Origin: Gemmatimonadaceae bacterium
GTDB lineage: Bacteria > Gemmatimonadota > Gemmatimonadetes > Gemmatimonadales > Gemmatimonadaceae
Direction of reading: 5' to 3'
Assembly (NCBI GenBank): GCA_036504815.1
Contig: DASXUN010000003.1
Location: 62,001 to 126,000 of the forward strand
Length of the DNA stretch: 64,000 nt
How positions within the stretch are numbered: position 1 is the stretch's first letter; each line of letters begins with the position of its first letter. Below the pieces are notes generated by a model that saw only the letters and a list, made by a program, of their open reading frames with translations, searched no databases and was not told the DNA's origin. Below are positions 7,715 to 18,148 of the stretch, piece by piece. Made by a program: the position numbers and the translations under genes.

Positions 7715-9262
7715 TCAGGCTCCCTGGATTCGAAGGTCCTTGCCGGTCATTTCCGGCGGCTGCGGCACGCCCAGCATGCCCAGCACGGTCGGTCCCACAT
7801 CACACAGCGCGCCGCCCGATCGCAGCGCCAGCTGGGTGTCGTCGTCAACGTATAGCAGCGGCACCGGATTGGTGGTGTGCGCCGTGTGCGGCCCGCCCGT
7901 TGCCGGGTCGAACATCATTTCGCAGTTCCCGTGATCTGCCGTGATCAGCAGGCGGGCCCCCGCCTTCGCCGCGCTCTGCACGACGCGCGTGAGCTGCTGG
8001 TCCACCACCTCGCAGGCCTTGATCGTCGCCTCGAGATTGCCGCTGTGTCCCACCATGTCGCCGTTGGCGTAGTTGCAGAGCGTGAACGGGTGGCGCTTCT
8101 CCTCGATGGCCGCGCAGAGCACGTCGGTGATGCCGGCAGCGCTCATCTCCGGCATCAGGTCGTAGGTCGCCACCTTCTGGCTCGGCACGAGGATGCGCTC
8201 CTCGCCCGCGTACGGCACTTCGTTGCCACCGTTGAAGAAATATGTCACGTGCGGGTATTTCTCGGTCTCCGCGGTGCGCAGCGTCGTCAGGCCATGCTCC
8301 TGCAGCACCTCCGCCACGATCTTCGCCATCGAGAATGGCTCGAATGCGATGGGAAGGCCGAAGGTCTGGTCGTACTGCGTCATGCACGCCACGTGCACCG
8401 GCGGCCGCTTCCCGGTTTCGAAGCCGGAGAACCCCTCGATCGCGATCGCACGGATGATCTGCCGCATGCGGTCGGAGCGGAAGTTCCACATGATCAGCGC
8501 ATCGCCGTCGCGCATCGGCGCCACGGCGGCGCCGTCGGCGCCGAGCACCACGGCCGGTTCCATGAACTCGTCGGTCACGCCGCGGTCGTAGTTCGCCTGG
8601 ATGAATGCCAGCGGATCGGTGGTCGACGGCCCCACGCCCTGCACGGCCGCGCGATACCACGGCTCGATGCGATGCCAGCGCTGGTCGCGATCCATGCCGT
8701 AGTAGCGGCCGCCGATGCTGGCGATCCGTGCCCGCCCCTCGGTGCGCGCCGCGAGGTCGCGCGTGAAGCCCAGCGCGCTCGTCGGCAGCGTGTCGCGTCC
8801 GTCGAGCAGGCAGTGCAGCGCCACGCGCCCCACGCCCTGGCGCGCCGCGAGGTCCACCAGCGCGATGGCATGTTCCTGATGCGCGTGCACGCCGCCGTCG
8901 CCCACCAGCCCCATGAGATGGAGCGTGCCGCCGCTGCGCCGCACCTGCGCGCAGGCGGCAAGGAAGGCGCTGTTCTTGAAGAACGTGCCATCCTCGATGG
9001 CCGCGGTGATCCGCACGAGATCCTGCATCACCACCCGGCCGGCGCCGAGATTCAGGTGGCCGACCTCACTGTTTCCCATCTGGCCGGTCGGGAGGCCCAC
9101 CGCGCGGCCCGACGCCTCCAGCAGGGTGCGGGGCGCCTTCGCCCACAGCCGGTCCCAGGTAGGGGTGTGCGCGAGGCGGACGGCGTTCCCTTCGGTGCTC
9201 TCCCGGTAGCCCCATCCGTCGAGTACCACGAGAACGACCGGACGGTCTATGCGCGACGTCAT
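7715..9262 (-). CDS. gpmI: 2,3-bisphosphoglycerate-independent phosphoglycerate mutase
   Basis: This glycolytic and gluconeogenic enzyme interconverts 3- and 2-phosphoglycerate with two manganese ions. The 515-residue length is typical. VLVVLDGWGYRE gives the first metal Asp. QMGNSEVGHLNLGAGR contains the phosphorylated Ser (about 65). The middle domain has LHCLLDGRDTLP and GRYYGMDRDQRW, and the C-terminal metal cluster shows NYANGDMVGHSGN and ITADHGNCEMM. The ATG at 9262 is the first gene of a long minus-strand run. The 86-bp gap to the divergent SH3-protein start at 9349 must hold its promoter. Confidence 0.96.
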   Translation of the reverse strand: MTSRIDRPVVLVVLDGWGYRESTEGNAVRLAHTPTWDRLWAKAPRTLLEASGRAVGLPTGQMGNSEVGHLNLGAGRVVMQDLVRITAAIEDGTFFKNSAFLAACAQVRRSGGTLHLMGLVGDGGVHAHQEHAIALVDLAARQGVGRVALHCLLDGRDTLPTSALGFTRDLAARTEGRARIASIGGRYYGMDRDQRWHRIEPWYRAAVQGVGPSTTDPLAFIQANYDRGVTDEFMEPAVVLGADGAAVAPMRDGDALIMWNFRSDRMRQIIRAIAIEGFSGFETGKRPPVHVACMTQYDQTFGLPIAFEPFSMAKIVAEVLQEHGLTTLRTAETEKYPHVTYFFNGGNEVPYAGEERILVPSQKVATYDLMPEMSAAGITDVLCAAIEEKRHPFTLCNYANGDMVGHSGNLEATIKACEVVDQQLTRVVQSAAKAGARLLITADHGNCEMMFDPATGGPHTAHTTNPVPLLYVDDDTQLALRSGGALCDVGPTVLGMLGVPQPPEMTGKDLRIQGA

Positions 9263-9348
9263 CTTGGCTGAGCTCAGAGACGGGTGATATGTTCGGCAGT
9301 ATGCGTGACCCAGGGAAAACTAGCCGCGGTCACGCCCCCCTACCAGCG

Positions 9349-10464
9349 ATGCGACCTATTCGTTCCCTCCTGATTCTCCTCTGCGCGGCGCCGCTCTCGG
9401 CGCAGACCGCGCTCATCTCCGATGCCACCGTGCGTTCCGCGCCCGGCGGCAGCGTCATCGCGCTGCTCAAGGAGGGCGCGACCGTGACGGTCGGCCCCAC
9501 GCGGAACGGCGCCGTGGCCGTGACGTTCACGGGCTGGATTGACGGCTCGCGCCTGGGTGGCGCGCGCGATTCGTTCCCGGCGCACCTCTCCGGCAACATC
9601 GCCATGCGCTTGCGCTCGGCGCCGTCGGTCAAGGGCGTGATCCTCGGCGAGGTGCGCCCCAACGCCGGCCTGTTCACCGAAGGCAAGCAGAAGTCGTGGG
9701 TGAACGTGCGGCGCAGCGGCTGGGTGGATGCGAAGGTCCTTCCGGCGGGCGCCGGGGCTAAACGGGACGCGCCCGCCGCGGGGCGAACCACCACACCGCC
9801 CGCGGCCAAGGCGCCTCCGCCCGCCAAGGGAACGACCGCGCGGGAGAAGGCGGCAGCAGCTCCCCCGAAGCCGGTGACGAAGGCGACCGCTCCCCCGCGA
9901 GCGCCCTCGCAGTCTGCGGCGCCGACCACGGAGGAGGCCCCGGCTATCGAGTTGCTTCCGGAGGGCGCGATGCGCGTGGCGCGCACCGCCATCGCGCGCA
10001 ACGCGCCGAACGGCGCGGTGGTGGGTCAGATCGGCGGCGGCACCTACGTGGTCCCGCTGGCGCGGTCGCGCGGCTGGGTGCGCGTGCGCGCCGAAGTGTG
10101 GGTGCAGGAACGCGATGTGGTGCCGGCCGACTCGTCGTTCGGCTCGTCGCTGAGCGCCGCCGACCTGCGGGCCGATCCCGACGGCACCCGCGGCAAGACC
10201 GTGCGCTGGGAAGTGCAGGTGCTGGCTCTCCAGTATGCTGATCCGCTGCGCCGCGACCTCGCCGTCGACGAACCGTACTTCCTGGCGAAGGGCCCCGGCA
10301 CCGAAGATCAGCTGCTCTACCTGGCCATTCCGCCGTCGCTGCTCGCCGAGGCGCGCTCCACGCAGGCGCTGACCCGACTGCTGATCACGGCGCGCGTACG
10401 CACCGGGCGGTCGCAGCCCGTCGGCATTCCCGTCCTCGACATTCTCTCGTTCGCGCGGCAGTGA
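9349..10464 (+). CDS. Secreted SH3-domain-like protein with proline/alanine linker
   Basis: The start is set at the ATG at 9349 because MRPIRSLLILLCAAPLSAQ is a full signal peptide; ATG codons further upstream would bury it. The 371-residue protein has two SH3-like parts before the linker: TVRSAPGGSVIALLKEGATV (about 28-47) and MRLRSAPSVKGVILGEV (about 86-102). A Pro/Ala/Lys linker (about 145-200) precedes a third SH3-like unit, ARNAPNGAVVGQIGGGTYV. A C-terminal domain of unknown type follows. Bacterial SH3 repeats commonly bind peptidoglycan, and the next genes are envelope genes, so a cell-wall role is likely. Its stop overlaps the next GTG by 4 bp. An 8-bp stem (9303-9310 with 9328-9335) lies in the leader. 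Confidence 0.75.
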   Translation: MRPIRSLLILLCAAPLSAQTALISDATVRSAPGGSVIALLKEGATVTVGPTRNGAVAVTFTGWIDGSRLGGARDSFPAHLSGNIAMRLRSAPSVKGVILGEVRPNAGLFTEGKQKSWVNVRRSGWVDAKVLPAGAGAKRDAPAAGRTTTPPAAKAPPPAKGTTAREKAAAAPPKPVTKATAPPRAPSQSAAPTTEEAPAIELLPEGAMRVARTAIARNAPNGAVVGQIGGGTYVVPLARSRGWVRVRAEVWVQERDVVPADSSFGSSLSAADLRADPDGTRGKTVRWEVQVLALQYADPLRRDLAVDEPYFLAKGPGTEDQLLYLAIPPSLLAEARSTQALTRLLITARVRTGRSQPVGIPVLDILSFARQ

Positions 10465-11048
10465 TTCCGGTCGAGACCGGCTGGCGGTCGTTGTGGCGTG
10501 AGCACCCGCGGCTTATGCGGCTCCTCTGGTGGACGTTTGCGGCGTCGCTGGCCGCGGCGGCGGTCTTCACGTGGCGGACGTCAGAATACCGGCGCGAGGT
10601 GCGTGCGCTGCGCGTGGGGATGAGTGGCATCGAGCAGGTGAAGACCGATCTCGCGCTGTCCTCCGACGCCAAGCGCCTGCAGGTGATGATGGCGCTCGCC
10701 GTCCGGCAGGCGCGCACCGCCGGCGATCTCCACATCGCCGTCTCGGTGGACAGCGGCATGCTCCACCTCGAACAGCACGGCGCGGTGCTGCGCAGCGCCG
10801 CTGTGGCCGTCGGAGCCGATGGCTGGGAGCGCGCGGCCGGCGACTCCATCCCCATCGCCTCGCCGCGGGGCGTGCGACGCGTGGAAGAGGTGCGCGGTGA
10901 CTCGCTCGTCGTGCTCTCGGGCGGAGCGACCATCTATCGCGGCGATGCGTCGCGGCCGGCACGCGCCGGCAGCGTGCGCATCGGCGCCGCCGACCTGAAG
11001 TCGATCCTGCCCAACCTGAAGGCCGGTTTGCCGGTGTACTTCTACTGA
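10461..11048 (+). CDS. Single-pass membrane protein upstream of the L,D-transpeptidase
   Basis: An unrecognised 195-residue protein starting at GTG, overlapping the previous stop (GTGA). A cytoplasmic N-terminus (WREHPRLMR) precedes one membrane helix, LLWWTFAASLAAAAVFTW (about 20-37). A predicted periplasmic section follows with an amphipathic stretch and beta-rich units (DLHIAVSVDSGMLHLEQHGAV). The C-terminus, LPNLKAGLPVYFY, closely resembles the ending of the downstream L,D-transpeptidase (VPVGTPVYIY). Both genes end in a '(T/L)PVY(F/I)Y' tail, so this may be a catalytically dead YkuD-like fold or a partner of that enzyme. No cysteine motif SHGC is present. Confidence 0.72.
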   Translation: MIPVETGWRSLWREHPRLMRLLWWTFAASLAAAAVFTWRTSEYRREVRALRVGMSGIEQVKTDLALSSDAKRLQVMMALAVRQARTAGDLHIAVSVDSGMLHLEQHGAVLRSAAVAVGADGWERAAGDSIPIASPRGVRRVEEVRGDSLVVLSGGATIYRGDASRPARAGSVRIGAADLKSILPNLKAGLPVYFY

Positions 11049-11917
11049 TGATGACCGAGCAGCGAGCGTCTCGCGGGTTCTTCGCCAGTGGAGGTCCGGT
11101 CGCCTGGTTGAGCGTGGCCGCTGCCATTGCAGCGGTCGTGCTCGCGGTCGCGCAGTTCGAGGAAGCGCGCGCGGCGAAGCGTGAACGCGACCTCACGCAG
11201 GCGGTCTACAACGACAACGCCGACATCCTCGCGACGGTGCGCGCACAGGCGGCTTCGGCCGGAGATTCACTCGACCGTGTGCTCGCGGCCTCCCCCGACT
11301 CACTCGGCGACCAGCCGTACATCGTGATCAGCATCTCCGAGAACCGGCTCTGGTACAAGCGCGGTCCGACGGTGCTGTTCAGCACGCGCGTCGCGACCGG
11401 GACCGGCAAGTACCTCGAGCGCGCCGGCGGGTCGCGGTGGAAGTTCGAGACGCCGCGCGGACGGCTGGTGGTGCTCCGCAAGGACGTGGATCCCGCGTGG
11501 GTCCCCCCCGACTGGCATTACATCGAGGCCGCGCGCAAGGCGGGCAAGCGGCTGCGCCGGCTGGAGCGCGGCCAGCAGATTTCCGCCGCCGGTGGCGCGG
11601 TGATCACCGTTACGGGCAATGACGTAGTCACGCGCTATCCCGACGGGCACGAAGTCCCCTTCGAGGTCATGGAGGGGAAGGAGATCGTCGTGGGTCGCGA
11701 CCTGATCATCCCGCCAATGAACACCAACCAGCGCCGGTATGCCGGGGTGCTCGGGGTGAACCGTCTCTACCTCGGAGACGGATACGGCATCCATGGCACG
11801 GATGCGCCCGCGAGCATCGGACGCGGGGCGAGTCACGGCTGCGTGCGGGTGCGGAACGAGGACATCGAGACCCTTTTCCGGATCGTGCCGGTGGGGACGC
11901 CGGTGTACATCTACTAG
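11048..11917 (+). CDS. L,D-transpeptidase (YkuD fold)
   Basis: A 289-residue enzyme expected to form 3-3 peptidoglycan cross-links or to attach proteins to the wall. The N-terminal helix VAWLSVAAAIAAVVLAVAQ anchors it, with the catalytic domain outside. The YkuD domain begins YIVISISENRLWYKRG and ends with HGTDAPASIG and SHGCVRVRNEDI. Cys265 is the predicted nucleophile and His249 belongs to the conserved HGT. Its ATG shares one base with the previous TGA (TGATG). The neighbouring SH3 protein and the two M15 peptidases make this a wall-remodelling locus. Confidence 0.92.
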   Translation: MMTEQRASRGFFASGGPVAWLSVAAAIAAVVLAVAQFEEARAAKRERDLTQAVYNDNADILATVRAQAASAGDSLDRVLAASPDSLGDQPYIVISISENRLWYKRGPTVLFSTRVATGTGKYLERAGGSRWKFETPRGRLVVLRKDVDPAWVPPDWHYIEAARKAGKRLRRLERGQQISAAGGAVITVTGNDVVTRYPDGHEVPFEVMEGKEIVVGRDLIIPPMNTNQRRYAGVLGVNRLYLGDGYGIHGTDAPASIGRGASHGCVRVRNEDIETLFRIVPVGTPVYIY

Positions 11918-11929
11918 CTCGGACAAGAC

Positions 11930-12066
11930 GGAACGGGGAGGGGGTGGAGGCTCAGGGACGGGGTACGAGAGGCGGAACGAGGATGGAAATCACCGCGCCC
12001 CGCGCTCGTCCACTCTCGTTCCTGCACTCGTCCCCCCTCGCCAAGCCTCTACCCCCTCCCCGTTCC
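11930..12066. repeat. Intergenic inverted repeat with 22-nt arms (G-rich core, copy 1)
   Basis: The left arm, 11930-11951, begins GGAACGGGGAGGGGG. The right arm, 12045-12066, is its reverse complement with one mismatch in 22. They enclose 93 bp that hold weaker inverted matches (CGGAACGAG against CTCGTTCC). The same 22-nt core recurs at 22146, identical to the reverse of the right arm. It fills the 269-bp gap between the L,D-transpeptidase and the first M15 gene; the rest of that gap (12067-12186) shows no gene. Confidence 0.8.
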
Positions 12067-12186
12067 ACAGCAGTTTCGGGAACCCATAGCCGTAGGGTCG
12101 GGTAGGGACTATTTTCCGGAGTCCCACGTCCCGCCGCAGGCGCCCCCCGCGCGCCGCGGCGCAGTCGTCTCCCGTCCCGAGCATCA

Positions 12187-13092
12187 GTGATCAGTCCGCG
12201 CCGCCTGCTTCCTGCCTCCCTCGTCGTTGCCTCGCTCCTGGCAACGGCGGGCGTGGCGTCGGGACAGATGGCCGGAGCGACTCCGCCAGCGACGGTAGAG
12301 GCGACCGCGGCCGACACGATCTTCGGCCGCAGCGGGCGCCTCCTGGCCCGGTTCTTCGCGCCGCCGCGCTCCATGGAAGTGGAGCCCATTGCCCGGCTGT
12401 TCGGCCGTCGCGAGCAGAAGAGCAGTTCGACGCTGGCCGTCACCGATTCCACCAGCGGCCGCAACCTGTCGCTCATCACGCTGCTCCCCTTCACGGAGAA
12501 GAAGAACGGCCGCGTGGGCGACTACCACATCGGCCGCTTCCCGCAGGAGAAGGGACGCCTCCGCTCGGCGTCGTACGTGAACCCCGATGGCTTCATCGAG
12601 GTCACGGCCGAGAACAAGGACACGCCGGTCTCCGAGCATTTCCGGCTGGGGGACTTCCTCACGCATGACCAGCAAAATGTCTGGCCCAAGTACCTCGTGC
12701 TGCGCGAGGATCTGGTGGACAAGCTGGAGCTCGTGCTGGTGGAGCTGCAGCGCCGCGGGGTTGATGCGCAGCACCTGCGCGTCATGAGCGGCTTCCGGTC
12801 GCCGCAGTACAACCGCCGCACGCGGGGGACCGCGCAGGACAGCCGGCATCAGTTCGGCGACGCCGCGGACATCCTGGTGGACAACGACGGCGACGGCCGT
12901 CTCGACGACCTCAATCACGATGGCCGCGTGAACTCCAAGGACATCCGCATCATGGCCGATGCGGTCGAGTCGGTCGAGCGCCAGTACCCAGAACTGGTCG
13001 GCGGACTCGGTGTCTATCGAGCGACGCGAGCGCGGCAGCCCTTCATCCATGTGGACACGCGCGGGGTGCGTGCGCGCTGGGGGCGGTTCTAG
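12187..13092 (+). CDS. Secreted M15/DUF882-type (YcbK-like) peptidase with calcium-type loop, paralogue 1
   Basis: The 301-residue protein starts at GTG 12187 and has a signal peptide ending LLATAGVASG-Q. The C-terminal half has the M15-like zinc-peptidase signature: SGFRSPQYNRR, then DSRHQFGDAADI, and a final HVD in PFIHVDTRG. Between these lies DNDGDGRLDDLNHDGRVN, two adjacent DxDxDG-style loops like a dockerin or EF-hand. HFRLGDFLTHDQ is shared with the next gene. The family is thought to act on peptidoglycan peptides, though substrate specificity is unknown. The neighbouring L,D-transpeptidase supports a wall role. Confidence 0.85.
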   Translation: MISPRRLLPASLVVASLLATAGVASGQMAGATPPATVEATAADTIFGRSGRLLARFFAPPRSMEVEPIARLFGRREQKSSSTLAVTDSTSGRNLSLITLLPFTEKKNGRVGDYHIGRFPQEKGRLRSASYVNPDGFIEVTAENKDTPVSEHFRLGDFLTHDQQNVWPKYLVLREDLVDKLELVLVELQRRGVDAQHLRVMSGFRSPQYNRRTRGTAQDSRHQFGDAADILVDNDGDGRLDDLNHDGRVNSKDIRIMADAVESVERQYPELVGGLGVYRATRARQPFIHVDTRGVRARWGRF

Positions 13093-13094
13093 CA

Positions 13095-14108
13095 GTGACC
13101 ACACCCGGCCAGTCCGCCGACGGCGGATTTCGGGCCGGATGGTGGGCGCTGCTGCTCGGGGCGCTGGCGCTCGTCGGTGCCATTGTCCTGATGCTCCATC
13201 CGCCGAACCTCCTGCTCGCCTCGCCGTTCGCTCGCGAGGAACGCGCGCCGTCGGTCTCGGCGTCGCCCGCCGTCTTCGGGCGCAGCGGGCAAGTGCGGGT
13301 GCAGCTCGTCCTTCCCAGCGAGCGCTTCGACTTTCCCCTCGAAGTCCGCGGCGATCCCGGCGGCCTCGGGTATAGCTGGGTACGGGCGCAGGACAGCGCC
13401 GTCGTCACGCCGTCGCAGCCGCTGTTCGGTGCCACCGTGGTCGCCCCCGGCTTCTCCGGCTTCTACCGGCTCGAGGTCGAGAGTGAGACCGGACACCGCA
13501 TCGTGGACTCGGTCCTCGTCGCGGTGATGGTGCCGTACTCCGCCAAGATTGGGCAGGCGCTCAACGGCTACCGCATCGGCAACTATCGGTCAGGGATCGA
13601 CGGCGACGCGCCGCCGCCCCCGCGCGGCTTCGTCGAGGTCACCCCGCAGTCGGTCGACCTCGCCGTGAGCAAGCACATGCGCCTGTCCGACTTCGTCACC
13701 CACGACGAGCAGCAGGACCAATGGCCCAAGTACGTGGCGCTCGATCCTCGCGTGCTCGACAAGGTGGAGCTCGTGATTGCCTATGTCGGGGCGTTCCGCG
13801 GCGGGCGCGACCAGAAGGTGAATGTCGACGTGCACTCCGGCTTCCGGTCGCCAGTCTACAATCGACGCGTGCCGCGCGCGGCGCGCGACAGCCGCCACCA
13901 ATACGGCGATGCCGCTGACCTCGCCATCGACGCCGACGGCGATGGACGCGTCACCTGGCGCGATGGCATGTTGGTCTCGCTGCAGGTGGAGCAGGTCGAA
14001 CGCGATTTCCCGCAGTACGTCGGCGGCCTCGGCCTCTACGGTAACCAGAATGGCGTGCCGTACGTACACATTGATGTGAGGGGGAAACGGGTGCGTTGGA
14101 AGCAGTGA
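13095..14108 (+). CDS. Membrane-anchored M15/DUF882-type peptidase, paralogue 2
   Basis: GTG at 13095, 2 bp after the first paralogue. This one has a membrane helix (WWALLLGALALVGAIVLML, about 16-34) instead of a cleaved signal. It also carries an extra Ig-like N-terminal domain (SGFYRLEVESETGHRIVDSVL). The catalytic part repeats its neighbour's motifs: HMRLSDFVTHDEQ, SGFRSPVYNRR, DSRHQYGDAADL and HIDVRG. The calcium-like insert is shorter (DADGDGRVTWRD). The pair is a tandem duplication that diverged in anchoring and accessory domain. The stop at 14106-14108 overlaps the first unit of a heptad repeat array. Confidence 0.85.
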   Translation: MTTPGQSADGGFRAGWWALLLGALALVGAIVLMLHPPNLLLASPFAREERAPSVSASPAVFGRSGQVRVQLVLPSERFDFPLEVRGDPGGLGYSWVRAQDSAVVTPSQPLFGATVVAPGFSGFYRLEVESETGHRIVDSVLVAVMVPYSAKIGQALNGYRIGNYRSGIDGDAPPPPRGFVEVTPQSVDLAVSKHMRLSDFVTHDEQQDQWPKYVALDPRVLDKVELVIAYVGAFRGGRDQKVNVDVHSGFRSPVYNRRVPRAARDSRHQYGDAADLAIDADGDGRVTWRDGMLVSLQVEQVERDFPQYVGGLGLYGNQNGVPYVHIDVRGKRVRWKQ

Positions 14109-14220
14109 TGGCAGATGGCAGATGGCGGATGGCAGAAGTAGGAGGCCTCAAGCTGTCAGCCATTCGTCCCCTGCTGCACCGCCCGCCGTATCCGCCCTCC
14201 GCCATCTGCCCTCTGCCATC
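14107..14220. repeat. Heptad repeat element with inverted arms (unit GATGGCR)
   Basis: The left arm at 14107-14134 holds four 7-bp units (GATGGCA twice, GATGGCG, GATGGCA) and starts inside the TGA stop of the preceding gene. The right arm at 14193-14220 holds four units of the same family on the opposite strand (GATGGCA, GAGGGCA, GATGGCG, GAGGGCG). Transcribed, the arms could pair over three to four units, so the element may act as a 3' hairpin. It fills most of the 132-bp gap before the next gene. Confidence 0.85.
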
Positions 14221-14240
14221 TCTATCCGCCACACCGATCC

Positions 14241-16315
<2,075 letters not shown>

Positions 16316-16322
16316 GCCGGGT

Positions 16323-16350
16323 GATGGCAGATGGCGGATGGCGGGTGGCA
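16323..16350. repeat. Heptad repeat array behind guaB (GATGGCR)
   Basis: Four 7-bp units (GATGGCA, GATGGCG, GATGGCG, GGTGGCA) start 7 bp after the guaB stop and run into the terminator stem at 16354. No obvious inverted arm is seen; the terminator hairpin takes that place. It is one of four loci of this family in the window. Confidence 0.85.
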
Positions 16351-16353
16351 GAG

Positions 16354-16391
16354 GCGGGGCGACACCCACGGGTGCCGCCCCGCGCATTTTT
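16354..16391 (+). terminator. Rho-independent terminator of guaB
   Basis: A 13-bp stem, GCGGGGCGACACC (16354-16366) with GGTGCCGCCCCGC (16371-16383), has one mismatch and a CACG loop. TTTTT follows at 16387-16391. This is the clearest intrinsic terminator in the window. Confidence 0.85.
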
Positions 16392-16563
16392 CGGTTCGAT
16401 GCCGCTTCGGCCCAGCGTCCAGGTTCCGTCGCGCGTACATTAACGTCCTACATCACGCATTGACGCAGGCCGATGCGTGACCACAGCTTGTTCCGGTTGC
16501 ATTGTCGATTCCACCGCGGAGCCCAGTGGCATCCGCCGTGCCTTACTACCCACGGAGAACCGC

Positions 16564-18030
16564 ATGGGCCTTCTCGTCAAGAAGCCGATGTCCATCCTGA
16601 TGCAGGAAGCGAGCAGCGAGGGCGAAGATTCCCTCAAGCGCTCGCTCTCGGCACTCAACCTGACAGCCCTCGGCATCGGGGCGATCATCGGCGCGGGCAT
16701 CTTCGTGCTGACCGGAACCGCGGCCGCGACGCACGCGGGCCCGGCCATCGTCCTTTCGTTCGTCTTCGCCGGCCTCGGCTGCGCCTTCGCGGGCCTGTGC
16801 TACGCCGAGTTCGCCTCGATGATCCCGATCGCCGGCTCCGCGTATACCTACGGGTATGCGACGCTGGGCGAGTTCTTCGCGTGGATCATCGGATGGGACC
16901 TGATCCTCGAGTACCTGTTCGCCGCGTCCACCGTGGCGGTGGGCTGGGCGGGCTACTTCTCGCGCATCATGAATGACCTCGGCTTCCCGATTCCGGCGGC
17001 GCTGGCCAACGCGCCGTACCGGGTGGAAGGGACGCACACGCTGGTTCGGACGGGCGCGATCATCAACCTGCCCGCGGTGGTGCTCGTGCTGGCGCTGACG
17101 GCGCTGCTGGTGGTCGGCATCAAGGAGTCGGCGCGGTTCAACAACTTCATCGTCGCGGTGAAGCTGGGGATCGTGCTGCTCGTGATCGGCTTCGGCTTCA
17201 TGTTCGTGAACCAGGCCAACTGGCATCCGTTCATTCCGGCCAAGGAAGTCGTTGACGCCGCCACCGGCGCCACCCGCTTCGGCTGGTCCGGCATCTTTGC
17301 CGGCGCGGGCGTGATCTTCTTCGCGTATATCGGTTTCGATGCGGTCTCGACGGCCGCGCAGGAAGCCAAGAATCCCCAGCGCGACCTGCCCATCGGCATC
17401 ATGGCGTCGCTGGTCATCTGCACCATTCTCTACATCCTGATGGCGCTCGTGATGACCGGCCTGACGCCGTTCAAGAACCTGGCGGTGCCGGATCCGGTGT
17501 ACGTGGCGCTCGACGCCGCGGGGCCGGGGCTCGCCTGGCTCAAGTACCTCACGACCATCGGTGCGGTTGCCGGCCTGGCGTCGGTGGTGCTGGTGATGCT
17601 CATGGGCCAGCCGCGCATCTTCTTCGCGATGTCGCGCGACGGCCTGCTCCCGCAGCTGTTCGGCAAGGTGCATCCCAAGTTCCGCACGCCGTACCTCTCG
17701 ACGATCATCACCGGCATCGTAGCCGCCGCGGTTGCCGGCGCCTTCCCGATCGGCCTGCTCGGCGAGCTCGTTTCGATCGGCACGCTGCTGGCGTTCGTCA
17801 TCGTGTGCGCCGGCATCCTCGTGCTTCGGTACGTGCAGCCCGAGCTGCATCGTCCGTTCCGCACGCCGCTGGTGCCGTTCGTGCCGGTCGGTGGCGTGCT
17901 GGTCTGCGGCTGGCTGATGTGGAACCTCCCCCGCGACACGTGGGCCCGCCTGCTCATCTGGATGGGCCTCGGCCTGGTGATCTACTTCACCTACGGACGC
18001 AAGCATTCCAAGCTGCAACAGGCCCAGTAG
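16564..18030 (+). CDS. APC-family amino-acid permease (YfnA/CAT-like)
   Basis: A 488-residue inner-membrane transporter with about 12 hydrophobic segments. The ATG at 16564 follows GGAGAACC, a usable ribosome site, and longer starts have none. TALGIGAIIGAGIFVLTG is the conserved first helix of the amino acid-polyamine-organocation family. Other hallmarks are IPIAGSAYTYGYATLGE, FFAYIGFDAVSTAAQEAKNPQRDLP and FFAMSRDGLLP. This matches the cationic amino-acid transporter/YfnA branch, so Lys, Arg or branched amino acids are possible substrates. It stands alone between the guaB terminator and a 14-bp hairpin. Confidence 0.92.
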   Translation: MGLLVKKPMSILMQEASSEGEDSLKRSLSALNLTALGIGAIIGAGIFVLTGTAAATHAGPAIVLSFVFAGLGCAFAGLCYAEFASMIPIAGSAYTYGYATLGEFFAWIIGWDLILEYLFAASTVAVGWAGYFSRIMNDLGFPIPAALANAPYRVEGTHTLVRTGAIINLPAVVLVLALTALLVVGIKESARFNNFIVAVKLGIVLLVIGFGFMFVNQANWHPFIPAKEVVDAATGATRFGWSGIFAGAGVIFFAYIGFDAVSTAAQEAKNPQRDLPIGIMASLVICTILYILMALVMTGLTPFKNLAVPDPVYVALDAAGPGLAWLKYLTTIGAVAGLASVVLVMLMGQPRIFFAMSRDGLLPQLFGKVHPKFRTPYLSTIITGIVAAAVAGAFPIGLLGELVSIGTLLAFVIVCAGILVLRYVQPELHRPFRTPLVPFVPVGGVLVCGWLMWNLPRDTWARLLIWMGLGLVIYFTYGRKHSKLQQAQ

Positions 18031-18051
18031 GCGGCGGGATCGGTTATCTTT

Positions 18052-18083
18052 GCGGCGGCGCCCGGGACTCCGGGCGCCGCCGC
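18052..18083 (+). terminator. 14-bp perfect hairpin after the permease gene
   Basis: GCGGCGGCGCCCGG (18052-18065) pairs with its exact complement at 18070-18083 around a GACT loop, 21 bp after the permease stop. No T tract follows, so it is a hairpin terminator without the classical tail, or a 3' stabiliser. Its position argues against starting the next gene upstream of it. Confidence 0.55.
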
Positions 18084-18148
18084 GTCGCATCACGAGATGC
18101 CGGCGCCCCTGTCGTTCTCCGTCGTCTTCTGTCGTCCTCCGCCTCACC

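Noticed and set aside
18050-18148. N-terminal extension of the NrnA-like protein
   Set aside because: It would run through the 14-bp hairpin and low-complexity sequence and adds no domain; the GTG at 18149 starts the DHH domain normally.
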